Source: Bacteroidota bacterium
GTDB lineage: Bacteria > Bacteroidota > Bacteroidia > Chitinophagales > Chitinophagaceae
Direction: 5' to 3'
Assembly: GCA_023424015.1 (NCBI GenBank)
Contig: JAFAEM010000010.1
Span: 124,001-188,000 of the forward strand
Length of the DNA: 64,000 nt
A program made the translations under genes and the position numbers. Positions 1 through 10,100 of the stretch are shown here, piece after piece. The number at the start of each line of letters is the position of its first letter. Position 1 is the first letter of the stretch. The notes beneath the pieces are model-generated. The model searched no databases. It was not told where the DNA came from and worked only from the letters and a program-made list of their open reading frames with translations.

Positions 1-888
1 GTCCTGAAAGTATAAGGAATCTGTGCTGTAGAAATTTTGTGTCTTCCTAAACTCCACTTCGCCACCATAGGTCCATTTCATAAACCTGTTGACCAGGGGG
101 CGTGTGAGCCGAAGATAGCTGACCCTTTCTTCCCGAATGCCAGGATGGATTGTTTTGGAAAAATTTGTAAAGCCCGCAGAAACCGTCACAAAGCTGCCCA
201 TAATATTACGCTTGGTAAAATCAAAGCCATACCCAAACTGCTCGGCCCTTGAAGCGTCGAAAAGCCCCTGTACACTTACTTCGTCGCCATATCCCATAAT
301 ATTATCTTCTTTGATACTGGCCGATACAGTTTCTGTATTGTGCATCCTGAAACTACCGCCAATAGACAAGACATCATAGGTTACCACAACGATATCAACG
401 GAATCGGTACCGGCAACTGGTACCACACGTATCCGGGCATCTCGAACAAAGGGCAGGTCGCGAAGGTGTCTTTCGTTGTCACCCATGATATAAGGGGATA
501 ATTGCTGGTTGCGGGAGAAAAACAGGTGGTTCCTAAAGACAAAATCCCGGGTTTTGCGGTGCAGGTGATTGGAGAGGCGCTTTAGTTTGTTATTGATGCC
601 CCTTGACGAATCAATAATATCAAATTCATGCGCTTCAATTCTAATATCCCGTATAGTTCGGCCTTTATAGCGCTGGAAGGGCCGGTCATTCCGTAACAAA
701 CCCTGCTCTTCACCCGCGGTATCATCTACCAGCAGGTTCTGGGCGAGCTTCCCGATTATCCCCCGCTGGCGTAGTATAATGCTGTCGATAGATTTTTTTG
801 TCGCGGTGTCCACCTGCCCAAAAGCGGAAAAGCATGTGATTAAGAAAATGACAAGTAAAAAGGTACGCGTATTTCCTGCTAAGGGCAT
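1..888 (-). CDS. Omp85/BamA-like outer-membrane protein, partial
   Basis: The reading frame is open from an ATG at 888 to the window edge, so 296 residues are visible and the C-terminus is missing. Residues 6-25 form a signal peptide ending SAFGQ. Residues about 75-172 look like a POTRA-type beta-alpha-alpha-beta unit (TIRDIRIEAHEF, then LRDLPFVRDARIRVVP), followed by strands with alternating polarity (LSIGGSFRMH, GYGDEVSVQG) that look like the start of a beta-barrel. This order is that of Omp85-family proteins (BamA/TamA), which insert or export proteins at the outer membrane. It is divergent from the next gene, another Omp85-like protein. Which Omp85 subgroup it belongs to cannot be told without the barrel. 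The family call is good; the function is inferred. Confidence 0.75.
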   Translation of the reverse strand, partial: MPLAGNTRTFLLVIFLITCFSAFGQVDTATKKSIDSIILRQRGIIGKLAQNLLVDDTAGEEQGLLRNDRPFQRYKGRTIRDIRIEAHEFDIIDSSRGINNKLKRLSNHLHRKTRDFVFRNHLFFSRNQQLSPYIMGDNERHLRDLPFVRDARIRVVPVAGTDSVDIVVVTYDVLSIGGSFRMHNTETVSASIKEDNIMGYGDEVSVQGLFDASRAEQFGYGFDFTKRNIMGSFVTVSAGFTNFSKTIHPGIREERVSYLRLTRPLVNRFMKWTYGGEVEFRKTQNFYSTDSLYFQD

Positions 889-1058
889 ACATAGCTATTT
901 GGTGACAGGTAAACAATGCAAGGTACATGCTAAATTAGGTATATAGGCTTATGAAAAAATCACTTAAACCACCCTGCGAAACAGATCCAGGAGCGTGTGG
1001 ACTTAGTTACCCTTTTATTGTTAGCACGACATTTGATTTATCTGAAGAAAAACAAGAC

Positions 1059-3593
1059 ATGCGCTTTTTCTTTTTTTGTATTTCATTTCCCTTATTTTTT
1101 TCAAATGATAGCCTTGCCCAGCCGGTCCGCGACTCCATCACAGTCCCTGCTTCAAAGGAGTTTCGGATCAGTAAGTCAAGAACCTTCTGGATGGGCGCCA
1201 ACTACCGGCGGGAATGGACAACACCGATCCGGGTGCCGGTGATCAATATGAAAGCTGAAGGACTGGAGCCGGTAAAACGTGGCGGGGGCAAGCAAACACG
1301 CTCTTTGAGGTTGGAAGAAGCAAGCGGCAAAGAATATAATTTCCGGTCGATAAGAAAATTTATAACGAGCAAGACCTTACCCGGCGACCTTGAAAGCGAG
1401 GCGGCTAAAGACCTGGTCTCCGATGGCATTTCGGCTTCCTATCCTTATTCAGCCCTGTCTATGCCCGTACTGGCCGAAGCGGTGGACGTTCCCTATCTCA
1501 AATCACATTTAGTTTATATACCCGATGATCCCGCCCTGGGCGAACATCGCAAGGATTTCGGTAACCTGCTGGCTTATTTGGAGGAAAAAATTCCCGATTC
1601 TGTTAAAAAAGACTATGATACGGAGGACGTGGTAGAAAAATTAATAGAAGACAATTCCAACTCTGTAGACCAGCAAGCCGTATTACGGGCACGCATACTG
1701 GATATGTTTGTAATGGACTTCGACAGGCATGAAGGTCAATGGGAATGGGGCGCAATTGATCACGGTAACGGGAAACAATTTTACCCGATTCCAAAAGACC
1801 GGGACCAGGCATTTTATACCAACGAAGGCGTGATCCCACACATCGTGCAATGGCCATGGCTGGTTCCTCAACTGGAAGGATTAAAACCCAAAACCAAAAA
1901 CATCAAACGCTTCAATTTTGCAGCCCGCAACTTTGATCGCTTTTTCCTGAACCAGCTTACTGAGCAGGACTGGGAAAACATCACTTCAGTATTTCTATCC
2001 ATGATGGTCGACACTGTAATCGAAAATGCTTTAAAGGAACAACCAGCAGAGATCAGGGATATCTCCGGGCCTAAAATTGTGAACACATTGAAGGAAAGAC
2101 GCAAATATCTTGCGGCCGATGTGATGGAATATTACCGGTTTCTAGCCGAGATCGTTGACATCACTGCCAGTGATAAAGATGAGTTAATCAATGTGGCTCG
2201 GCATGATGACGGCTCGGTCAACCTGCTGATTTCTGATATGAGGACAAATGACACCATATTTCATAGGAAGTTCGATGCACAGGATACCAAGGAGATCAGG
2301 ATCTATGGGTTTGGAGGCAGGGACCGGTTTGTTGTTGGTGGCAACAATGATAAGATTAAGATCCGCATGATTGGTGGAAAAGGTGAAGACCATTTTGAGA
2401 ACAATGCCAGTTCTGAAGGTGCGATCGTGTATGACGATCAGGATGGCAATAATAGTTTTAGTGGGAAGTTCAAACAAAAATTACGGCACGACAGTATAGC
2501 CAACCATTATGATCCCCTGTACTACCAATACAATAAAGTGGTCCCATTCATTTCAGTCGGTTATAATCCTGACGATGGGGTTTTCCTGGGTGGATGGATG
2601 AAAATCGTTCATCATGGTTTTCGAAAAACACCATATAAAAACAGTCATTCTGTTACGCTTAACCATGCATTAGCCACCCGTGCTTTCAACATCCGCTACA
2701 ATGCAGAGTTTATAAGTGTGATTGGCAATAAAACCGACCTGCTGATAGAAGTCGATGTCAAATCCCCGCATGTGCCCAATTTCTTTGGTTACGGACCATC
2801 TACCGTGTATGATAAATCAAAACCCGGCAAATTCAGGTATTACCGGACACGATATAACCTGGGAGATTTCGCGATCGAACTGCGAAGGAATTTTTCCGAA
2901 AAGGTTTTTATGACCATCGGCCCCAGCTTCCAGTTCTTTAAAATGGATTCCTCTGAATCCTATAACCGGAAACGTTTTATTGGACAGGAAATTCCACCGG
3001 GCCTCGATCCTACGCGTGCATTTTCAAAACAACTCTATGCTGGTGGTCGCTTTACCCTGACAGCCGATACCCGTGACAATAAATCTCTCACAGGAAAAGG
3101 AGTATTCTGGCAATCATCTGTGCGCCATTTCTCAGGTCTGAATGCTGCCAGTTATGACGTAACGCAGGTAAATTCAGATTTCAGTTTTTATCTCCCATTG
3201 ATCAAAAAAGTGCTGGTTTTCGCCAACCGTATCGGTGGCGGACATAATTTCGGCGATTTTGAAATTCACCAGGCGCAATACCTTGGCAATGATGACCACC
3301 TGCGCGGTTATCGCAAATATCGTTTTGCAGGGAAGTCTAAATTTTATAATAATATGGAGTTACGCTGGCGTATCTCCAGTTTCAAGACTTACCTGTTTCC
3401 GGGATCGATTGGTGTGCATGCGTTTTTTGATACTGGCAGAGTGTGGGCCGACAATGACTCCAGCGACAAATGGGCAAATGGCTACGGCGGCGGGATCTGG
3501 TTTGCACCATTTAACCGTGCTGTGCTCACCATCAGTTATGCCGCCTCGAAAGAAGACAGGATGCCGCTGGTGAGCCTGGGATGGAGTTTTTAA
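1059..3593 (+). CDS. Secreted protein: kinase-like N-terminal region plus Omp85 barrel
   Basis: The frame is open from 951, but the ATG at 1059 gives a proper signal peptide (MRFFFFCISFPLFF...LAQ), so an 843-residue protein is preferred. The C-terminal half is a surface-antigen/Omp85 barrel: LRGY at 748-751 matches the conserved (V/I)RG(F/Y) motif and the chain ends in aromatic SLGWSF, as outer-membrane barrels do. Residues about 40-290 are not POTRA repeats. They contain GGGKQTRSLRL, EYNFRSIRK, then DMFVMDFDRH (D220-H224) and YPIPKDRDQAF (245-252), a pattern resembling the catalytic and metal-binding motifs of atypical kinases of the Fam20/CotH/HipA type. Some Bacteroidota relatives, as I remember them, carry a metallophosphoesterase domain in front; none is present here. 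Barrel assignment is strong, kinase-like reading is a hypothesis. Confidence 0.72.
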   Translation: MRFFFFCISFPLFFSNDSLAQPVRDSITVPASKEFRISKSRTFWMGANYRREWTTPIRVPVINMKAEGLEPVKRGGGKQTRSLRLEEASGKEYNFRSIRKFITSKTLPGDLESEAAKDLVSDGISASYPYSALSMPVLAEAVDVPYLKSHLVYIPDDPALGEHRKDFGNLLAYLEEKIPDSVKKDYDTEDVVEKLIEDNSNSVDQQAVLRARILDMFVMDFDRHEGQWEWGAIDHGNGKQFYPIPKDRDQAFYTNEGVIPHIVQWPWLVPQLEGLKPKTKNIKRFNFAARNFDRFFLNQLTEQDWENITSVFLSMMVDTVIENALKEQPAEIRDISGPKIVNTLKERRKYLAADVMEYYRFLAEIVDITASDKDELINVARHDDGSVNLLISDMRTNDTIFHRKFDAQDTKEIRIYGFGGRDRFVVGGNNDKIKIRMIGGKGEDHFENNASSEGAIVYDDQDGNNSFSGKFKQKLRHDSIANHYDPLYYQYNKVVPFISVGYNPDDGVFLGGWMKIVHHGFRKTPYKNSHSVTLNHALATRAFNIRYNAEFISVIGNKTDLLIEVDVKSPHVPNFFGYGPSTVYDKSKPGKFRYYRTRYNLGDFAIELRRNFSEKVFMTIGPSFQFFKMDSSESYNRKRFIGQEIPPGLDPTRAFSKQLYAGGRFTLTADTRDNKSLTGKGVFWQSSVRHFSGLNAASYDVTQVNSDFSFYLPLIKKVLVFANRIGGGHNFGDFEIHQAQYLGNDDHLRGYRKYRFAGKSKFYNNMELRWRISSFKTYLFPGSIGVHAFFDTGRVWADNDSSDKWANGYGGGIWFAPFNRAVLTISYAASKEDRMPLVSLGWSF

Positions 3594-3635
3594 ACAATCA
3601 AAACTGATTTCAATCTATGGTCTGATGCTTTAAAA

Positions 3636-3762
3636 TCTCAGTGTTCTCACTGTATCCTCCGTGATCAAAAAGATTGACAAATCACAGCGCACACTCCGAT
3701 CACAGCGAGTTTCGGTCAAATTCTCGTGTCCTCAGTGCCAGCCTTTGTGTCCTCCGTGACCA
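3636..3762 (+). repeat. Degenerate copy of the CACGAA/GTGTCCTCCGTGACC repeat
   Basis: Between the two convergent genes lies a decayed version of the composite repeat found intact at 61151-61686. The best preserved part, about 3724-3762, aligns with the C module of that array and ends in the same TGTGTCCTCCGTGACC. Upstream, ATCACAGCGCACACTCCGAT and further CACAGCG units resemble the tandem arm. Short open frames here have no coding character. Confidence 0.65.
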
Positions 3763-3825
3763 TAAATTTGAATCAGCGTACTTTTTTTATATCAATGCAG
3801 ACTCTATGAACTGTATATCTCTGCA

Positions 3826-4725
3826 TTATTCTCTTTTGTCCCAATCAAGCATTACGTTCGCCAGGATTTTATCAACTGTAAGAAGATGATTGCCAAGTCC
3901 TTCATCATCCAGTATTTTCGACTGCGATTTAAGTGCAGCCCACAGTCTTTGCAAAACCTGGATTCCCCCGGCTTCATAAATTTCAGCAGCCGCCACATGC
4001 CAGCGACTCTGGTACCAGCCATAGTTGCGGGGATGTTTTGAGCCTATTTCAAAATATTTTTCTTCAAGATCTTTTAGACTGGTATATAAAAAACCATCGG
4101 TGCCTCCAGCCACTACCATGCGGGGGAAGATCACCAGAGCAGGTAATAAGCCGGGAACTTTTTCCGCTATGAATGTATGCAACAGGATATTACTGAAAAG
4201 TTCGCCCATCCATTTACGCTGCATCGTGAGACCCGCCTGGAAATGAAACGCATGACCCAACTCATGCAGGGCGAGCAGGTCGAAAAAAGGCTGCATACTA
4301 AATTCGCCCTGCCCGGATGAATATGCTGATTTAACCTGTTCACGTAAATCAGCCGGCAATTTTTCTACAGGAGGAAGAAAGCTTTTCCAGAAAGCGTTAT
4401 CTTCTGCGGCCACGATCAGTAATTTATTCTTTTCATTATAATGCGGCATACCATACACCAATGGATCGACAGTATAAGTGCTCCAGTCCTTTTCATTTAA
4501 AACCAGTAAGGTTACTGATGGTCTGAAATCGAGTAATGACTCATGATAATCAATGGCTTTCCCGACCATTGAAGCAATGCTTGCTGCCCGTTGTTGATGT
4601 CCATCGCTAAAGTATACCCTGTAAGTCTGGCCCTGCAGTTTCTGCAGTGAATCCAAAGATTGACCCCTGCCCTGCGATGCCATCATCACAACAGTTAAAA
4701 CTGTGAAAAAGAATTTCTGCTGCAT
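3826..4725 (-). CDS. Secreted HELGH putative zinc metalloprotease, unknown family
   Basis: The protein has 299 residues from the ATG at 4725; the longer frame would need a TTG at 4746. MQQKFFFTVLTVVMMASQGRGQ is a signal peptide. A zinc-binding HELGH motif lies at about 154-158 (LLALHELGHAFHFQ), with a Glu about 17 residues later (MGELFSN) that could be the third ligand, as in gluzincins. The rest has no repeat or membrane segment. I do not recognise a named family. It is convergent with the Omp85 gene and downstream of the AraC regulator on the same strand. Periplasmic or lipid-free extracellular location is inferred; peptidase activity is a motif-based guess. Confidence 0.75.
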   Translation of the reverse strand: MQQKFFFTVLTVVMMASQGRGQSLDSLQKLQGQTYRVYFSDGHQQRAASIASMVGKAIDYHESLLDFRPSVTLLVLNEKDWSTYTVDPLVYGMPHYNEKNKLLIVAAEDNAFWKSFLPPVEKLPADLREQVKSAYSSGQGEFSMQPFFDLLALHELGHAFHFQAGLTMQRKWMGELFSNILLHTFIAEKVPGLLPALVIFPRMVVAGGTDGFLYTSLKDLEEKYFEIGSKHPRNYGWYQSRWHVAAAEIYEAGGIQVLQRLWAALKSQSKILDDEGLGNHLLTVDKILANVMLDWDKRE

Positions 4726-4789
4726 AAGTATAGATTTGAAAGACAAACCTCATTATTACAGCAAAAAAATAATTGTACGGAAACGACAT

Positions 4790-5614
4790 TTATAGTCGCA
4801 TGGAAGCCTGCATACGGAGAGGAATATTTTCCAGTTCTTTCTCCAGAACCCCGGGTGCGGTGCCGGCAAATTCCTTAAAATCACGAATAAAATGAGCCTG
4901 GTCGAAATACCCACACTCATAAGCTATGCTTGTCCAGCTTATTTCCGGAAATCGTTCCCGTAAACGATACGCTTTTGAAAAACGAACTAATCGCGCATAA
5001 GTCTTGGGTGACACTCCCACACGTTCCTTGCTCACCCGTTCAAACTGGCGAAGACCAAGACAAGCCAACGATGCGATCTGCTCAATGTTAATATTTCCTC
5101 CCAGCCGCAACATTTCAAGCATCGCATTATCAAAAGGCAGGGCTCTTTTTAAATTTCTGGCTTTACGCAGCAAAAACTGCTCGATCACGTCCCTGATCGC
5201 ATCGAAATCCTGTGTCTCCTGCAATCTTTCGTTCACCTCTCTCATTTCCATTCCAAACACATCTTCGGCATCATAACTTCCGTCTATCATTTCAGCCATG
5301 GGAAAGCCCAACAAACGATACATTCCGCCCGGATGAAATCCTACCCGTACTGCTTTATGACGCCTGTTTACATCCAGTCTCACGCTACCGGACTGCAAGC
5401 CTACCAAAACACTGCGGGGTTGTAAAACAAAAAGATCAGTGTCCTCTTTCTGGACACTGATCCGATCATTGATATAAAAAAATAGTGAATGTTGTGGTGT
5501 AGGCGGGTAACAAACTATAGTTGGGACACCTGCCGGAACTTCAGCCTGTACAACCATGATACAGTTGACAAACTCCTGTAACAGTATATGCGGTGTATAA
5601 AACTGTGTGATCAT
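4790..5614 (-). CDS. AraC-family transcriptional regulator
   Basis: 274 residues from the ATG at 5614 (the frame opens upstream, but this start begins MITQFYTPH as related regulators do). The C-terminal about 90 residues form the double helix-turn-helix AraC domain: NINIEQIASLACLGLRQFER and then SIAYECGYFDQAHFIRDFKEF with the typical GY.D.aHF.RdFk signature. The N-terminal part resembles the DUF6597-type ligand domain (WYPPTP-like YPPTPQHSLFF region). It starts 51 bp downstream of the efflux outer-membrane factor gene on the same strand and may be read with it; that co-transcription is inferred. The ligand is unknown. Confidence 0.88.
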   Translation of the reverse strand: MITQFYTPHILLQEFVNCIMVVQAEVPAGVPTIVCYPPTPQHSLFFYINDRISVQKEDTDLFVLQPRSVLVGLQSGSVRLDVNRRHKAVRVGFHPGGMYRLLGFPMAEMIDGSYDAEDVFGMEMREVNERLQETQDFDAIRDVIEQFLLRKARNLKRALPFDNAMLEMLRLGGNINIEQIASLACLGLRQFERVSKERVGVSPKTYARLVRFSKAYRLRERFPEISWTSIAYECGYFDQAHFIRDFKEFAGTAPGVLEKELENIPLRMQASMRL

Positions 5615-5665
5615 GTAATGATATAACAGTAATATACGAAAAATCAAAGACAGGTTTCCTCTAAA

Positions 5666-7087
5666 CTACTTCCAGCCACCACCAAGTGATCTGTACAACT
5701 CAACCATTGCGCCGAGTTGCTCCCGCCGGATGGCCGCAAGGTTTAACTCAGCCTGCAGGGCATTGCCCTGTGCAGTGATTACTTCCAGGTAGTTCGCCAG
5801 GTCACTTCTGAACAATAGCTGTGCATTAGAGACGGCCTGTCGAAGCGTGTCTACCTGACTACCCGCGATCTGTTCCTGTTCATCAAGTTTCTCAACGGAT
5901 ACCAGCGCGTTGGCAACTTCGCCTGTAGCATTTAAAACTGACTGCCTGAACCTGATCACCGCTTCTTCCCTTTCGAGCCTGGCAGTTTCGAATGCTGTCT
6001 TCAATTGTCTTCTGTTAAAAATCGGTTGAGCGATGGTACCGGCAGCAAGCCCGAATAAAGAATTGGGGATATTGAACCAATTACTGGCTTTAAACGATTC
6101 GATACCTCCACCGGCTGTGATATTGAGTGCGGGGTACATATTCGCCTGCGCAATACCTACCCGGGTATTGGCAACCTGCAAGGCGAGTTCCTGCGAACGT
6201 ACATCGGGCCGGCGTGCTACCATAGAAACGGGCAGACCGGCCGACAGGTTTTCGTTCATTTTCAATTCATCCAGGAGAACACTCCGGTCAATACGCCCCG
6301 GTAATTGCCCTGTTAAAACTTGTAGAGCATTTTCCTGGATCGCTATATTTTGTTCAAACTGCGGAATGAGCAAGGCCGTCGACTGCTTTTGTGATTCGGC
6401 CTGCTGCACAGCCAGTGAATTGCCAATGCCTGCATCTTTTAATAATCGTGTCGCAATCAAAAATGAGTCGCTCAGCAACAAATTCTTTTTTGCGATCTCC
6501 AACTGTTTATCGAGCATCAACAGGTTGAAGAATCCCTGTGCGATACTGGCTACGAGTTGTGTTTGCACTGCTTTCGCAGCTTCGTAGCTTCTGAGGTACT
6601 CCGTTAAAACCACTTCCTTCTGTCCTCTTATCTTTCCCCAGATATCCGCTTCCCATGTAAGATTGAGACTGGCGGAATAATTTTCAACATAGCTCTTCCC
6701 TAGAAAACTCTTCAGACTAATACCGTTGAGGCTATTGTCGGATGGCCGGCTGATATTGCCGCCAATACGAAGATCGAGTTCGGGTAACTGTAGCGCCCTG
6801 GCCTGCTTCAATTGCTGACCGGCTATATCAATTCTCTTCACGGCCATCAACAGGTCGTGATTGTATTGAATACCTTTTTCAATCAGGCCCTGCAATGTGG
6901 GGTCAGTAAAAAAACTTCTCCAGTCGAGGTCGGCAATGCTGCTGGTATCCGCATAGCTTACTGTACCAAAATGCCCGGGAAGTTCGAGTTCGGGCCGCTG
7001 GTAATTTTTCCCAACCCTGCATGCCGACAGCAAAATGACCAGCAGGAAAAAGGACGAACCCAGGAAATATTTATTGGTCTTGTTCAT
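5666..7087 (-). CDS. RND efflux outer-membrane lipoprotein (OprM/NodT family)
   Basis: 473 residues, the usual length of the family. The N-terminus has a lipoprotein signal with lipobox LSAC, so the mature protein begins at the Cys and is lipid-anchored. Two outer-membrane-efflux repeats follow, rich in long coiled-coil helices, with family patterns such as NLTWEADIWGKIRG (DlWGri) in the first half and VARRPDVRSQELAL (RPDvrqAe.q) and PALNITAGGG in the second. It is the TolC-type exit duct of a tripartite pump. It lies 26 bp behind the pump gene, so the set adaptor-pump-duct is complete and collinear. Confidence 0.95.
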   Translation of the reverse strand: MNKTNKYFLGSSFFLLVILLSACRVGKNYQRPELELPGHFGTVSYADTSSIADLDWRSFFTDPTLQGLIEKGIQYNHDLLMAVKRIDIAGQQLKQARALQLPELDLRIGGNISRPSDNSLNGISLKSFLGKSYVENYSASLNLTWEADIWGKIRGQKEVVLTEYLRSYEAAKAVQTQLVASIAQGFFNLLMLDKQLEIAKKNLLLSDSFLIATRLLKDAGIGNSLAVQQAESQKQSTALLIPQFEQNIAIQENALQVLTGQLPGRIDRSVLLDELKMNENLSAGLPVSMVARRPDVRSQELALQVANTRVGIAQANMYPALNITAGGGIESFKASNWFNIPNSLFGLAAGTIAQPIFNRRQLKTAFETARLEREEAVIRFRQSVLNATGEVANALVSVEKLDEQEQIAGSQVDTLRQAVSNAQLLFRSDLANYLEVITAQGNALQAELNLAAIRREQLGAMVELYRSLGGGWK

Positions 7088-7113
7088 TGTTTATGTTTTT
7101 TACTTCAACTTTT

Positions 7114-10100
7114 TTATTCTGACAGGGCCGGTGGTTCACTGGTCACAGGTTTGCGTGTAATCTTTTCCTGTAAATACTGGAAGATGACAAACAAAACCGG
7201 GATGATAAATACACCAAGGATAACCCCGGTAAGCATTCCACCCAGTGCACCGGTACCGATGGACCGGTTACCAAGCGCCGAACCTCCATCCACCCAGGTT
7301 AGTGGTAACAACCCAACGATAAATGCAAATGACGTCATCAATATGGGACGGAGACGTAACTGTGCCGCTTCCAGCGCGGAATCCCGTAGCGACATGCCCG
7401 CCCTTCGTCTCTGCACAGCATACTCCACGATCAGTATGGCATTCTTTGCGAGCAAACCGATCAGCATGATCAAACCTACCTGTACATAAATATTATTATC
7501 TATTCCCATCATCTTTGTAAAGAGGAAGACACCGAATATACCCGTTGGTACTGTAAGAATAACTGCCAGGGGAAGTATATAACTCTCATACTGAGCCGCC
7601 AGCAGGAAGTACACAAAGATGACACTGAGCAGGAAGATTAAAGTCGTTTGCTGACCTGCACCGATCTCTTCCCTCGTCATCCCGGAAAACTCATAACTGT
7701 ATCCCCTGGGAAGATACTTAGCAGCCACTTCACGTACCGCGTTGATCGCATCACCGGAACTATAACCCGGCTTCGACATACCATTTATAGTAACTGCATT
7801 GAACAGGTTGTTACGTGTCACTGTTTCAGGACCATACACCCTTTCCAGCGATACCAGCGCATTGGCCGGCACCATCTCACCCAGGTTATTCTTTACATAC
7901 ACTTTGTCAAGCGATGAAGCATCGGCGCGATAAGGCACATCCGCCTGCACAATGACACGGTAGAATTTTCCAAACCTGTTGAAATCTGATGCAAAGCTGC
8001 TGCCGTAATACACCTGCAGCGTTTGCAACAGCTCGCTCACCGATACACCGAGCTGGTTAGCTTTCGCTTCGTCGATGTTAACCATATACTGCGGATTACC
8101 GGTGCTGAACGTAGTAAAGGCGTATGCGATCTCTTTTCTTTGCATCAATTCACCGATCATGCCATATGCTGTGGCACCTAGTTTGTCGAGCTGGCCACCG
8201 GTACGATCCTGCAAAATGAATTCAAAACCGCTGGTATTTCCAAAACCCTGTACCGTAGGGAACTGGAAAAGAAATATACTCGCTTCTTTGATCACACTGA
8301 GTTTCTGGTTGATGATACCCATCACGCCTTCCACATTATTGACAGCGCCCCGCTCACCCGGGTGTTTCATGCGTATGAACCCAACACCGTAGTTGGAACT
8401 GTTGGCATTCGCCAGGATGTTCAAACCCGTAATCGTCGCACGACGCTCCACTGCTTCCACTTCAGCCAGCAGGCTGTCAACTTTATCCATCACATGCTGT
8501 GTCCGGTCGAGTGATGCACCAGGTGGTAGATTAACTGAAAACACGATAAAACCCTGGTCTTCCGTTGGGATAAATCCGGTTGGCGCTTTTTTCATCATCC
8601 AGAATGTAACTGCTGTTACTAATACCAAACCTGAAATCGCAATCCATTTATGCCTGAATAGAAACTTTATCGCGTTGGTGTATTTCTTTGTCGTGGCAGA
8701 AAAACCGGCATTAAACCCGCTGAAGAATCTTGCACCAAATCCCTTTTTCCTGGCACCTTCCTCCCCGTGATGAACATTGCGAAGAAACAAGGCGCAAAGC
8801 GCAGGACTTAAAGTCAACGCGTTTACTGCGGAGATTAGGATCGCTATGGCCAGTGTGAAAGCAAACTGTTTATAAAACACACCTGCGGGGCCTTCCATAA
8901 ATCCTACCGGAACAAACACGGCTGCCATCACCATGGTAATGGAAATGATCGCCCCGGATATTTCTTTCATCGACTGAATTGTTGCCTGTTTGGCAGGCAA
9001 ACCCGTTCGCTCCATCTTGGTATGCACCGCTTCCACCACTACGATGGCATCATCCACTACAATCCCGATGGCAAGAACCAGGGCAAACAGGGTCAGCAGG
9101 TTGATGGTAAAACCAAATATCTGCATGAAAAAGAAAGTACCGATGATGGCGACTGGCACTGCAATGGCTGGGATCAGGGTTGAACGAAGATCCTGCAGGA
9201 ACACAAACACTACCAGGAACACCAGTGCGAAAGCGATCAACAGCGTTTCGATCACCTGGGCTATCGATTCATCGAGGAATTCTTTGGCACTGTACATGCT
9301 GAAATACTCAATGCCTTCAGGAAAATTCAGCGAAGCCTTTTTCATTACCTCATCGGCCTGCGTAAGAATGTCATTTGCATTGGAACCCGCAGTTTGAAAG
9401 ATCGCGATGCCTATCCCTGGTTTACCCAATATCTGTGTATTGGCACTATATGCGAAAGCTCCGAATTCCACTCGAGCAACATCCTTCAATCTTATCGTGG
9501 ATCCATCCGGAGAAGAACGCAGAATGATATTTTCATAGTCGGCTTTATTGGACAATTTTCCTTTGTACTTCAAAATATATTCAAAGGAAGCGGTACTACC
9601 CTGTCCGAATCTTCCCGGCGCTGCTTCCAAATTCTGGTCCCTGATCTTATTCAATACATCCTGTGTTGACAGGTTATGCGCGGTTAAGCGATCAGGCTTT
9701 AGCCATATACGCATGGAATAATCCTTGGCACCAAATACCATGGCCTGGCCTACACCTGGTACACGTTGTAACTCCGGAAGTATATTGATCTTAGCATAGT
9801 TCTGCAGAAATTTCTCATCATAGGTGCTGTCTTCACTATAGATAAGCGGCACCATGATCATACTATTCTGTTGCTTTTGCGCAGAGATACCCGCCTGTAC
9901 TACTTCCTGGGGGATCAGACTTACAGCACGGGATACCCGGCTCTGCACATTGACCGCAGCCAGGTCGGGATCGGTTCCTACTTTAAAAAAAACGTTTAGT
10001 GTCATCGTCCCGTCATTGCTGGAGGTAGAGGTCATGTAGGTCATATTCTCCACCCCGTTCACTGCTTCTTCAATTGGAGTCGCAACGGCCCTTGCCACAA

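Noticed and set aside
951..1058. 36 extra N-terminal codons of the Omp85 fusion
   Set aside because: The signal peptide begins at the ATG at 1059, so the upstream codons would bury it.
3674..3889. 71-residue plus-strand frame
   Set aside because: Made from the degenerate repeat and overlapping the end of the metalloprotease-like gene.
6033..6587. 184-residue plus-strand frame
   Set aside because: Antisense of the efflux outer-membrane factor gene.
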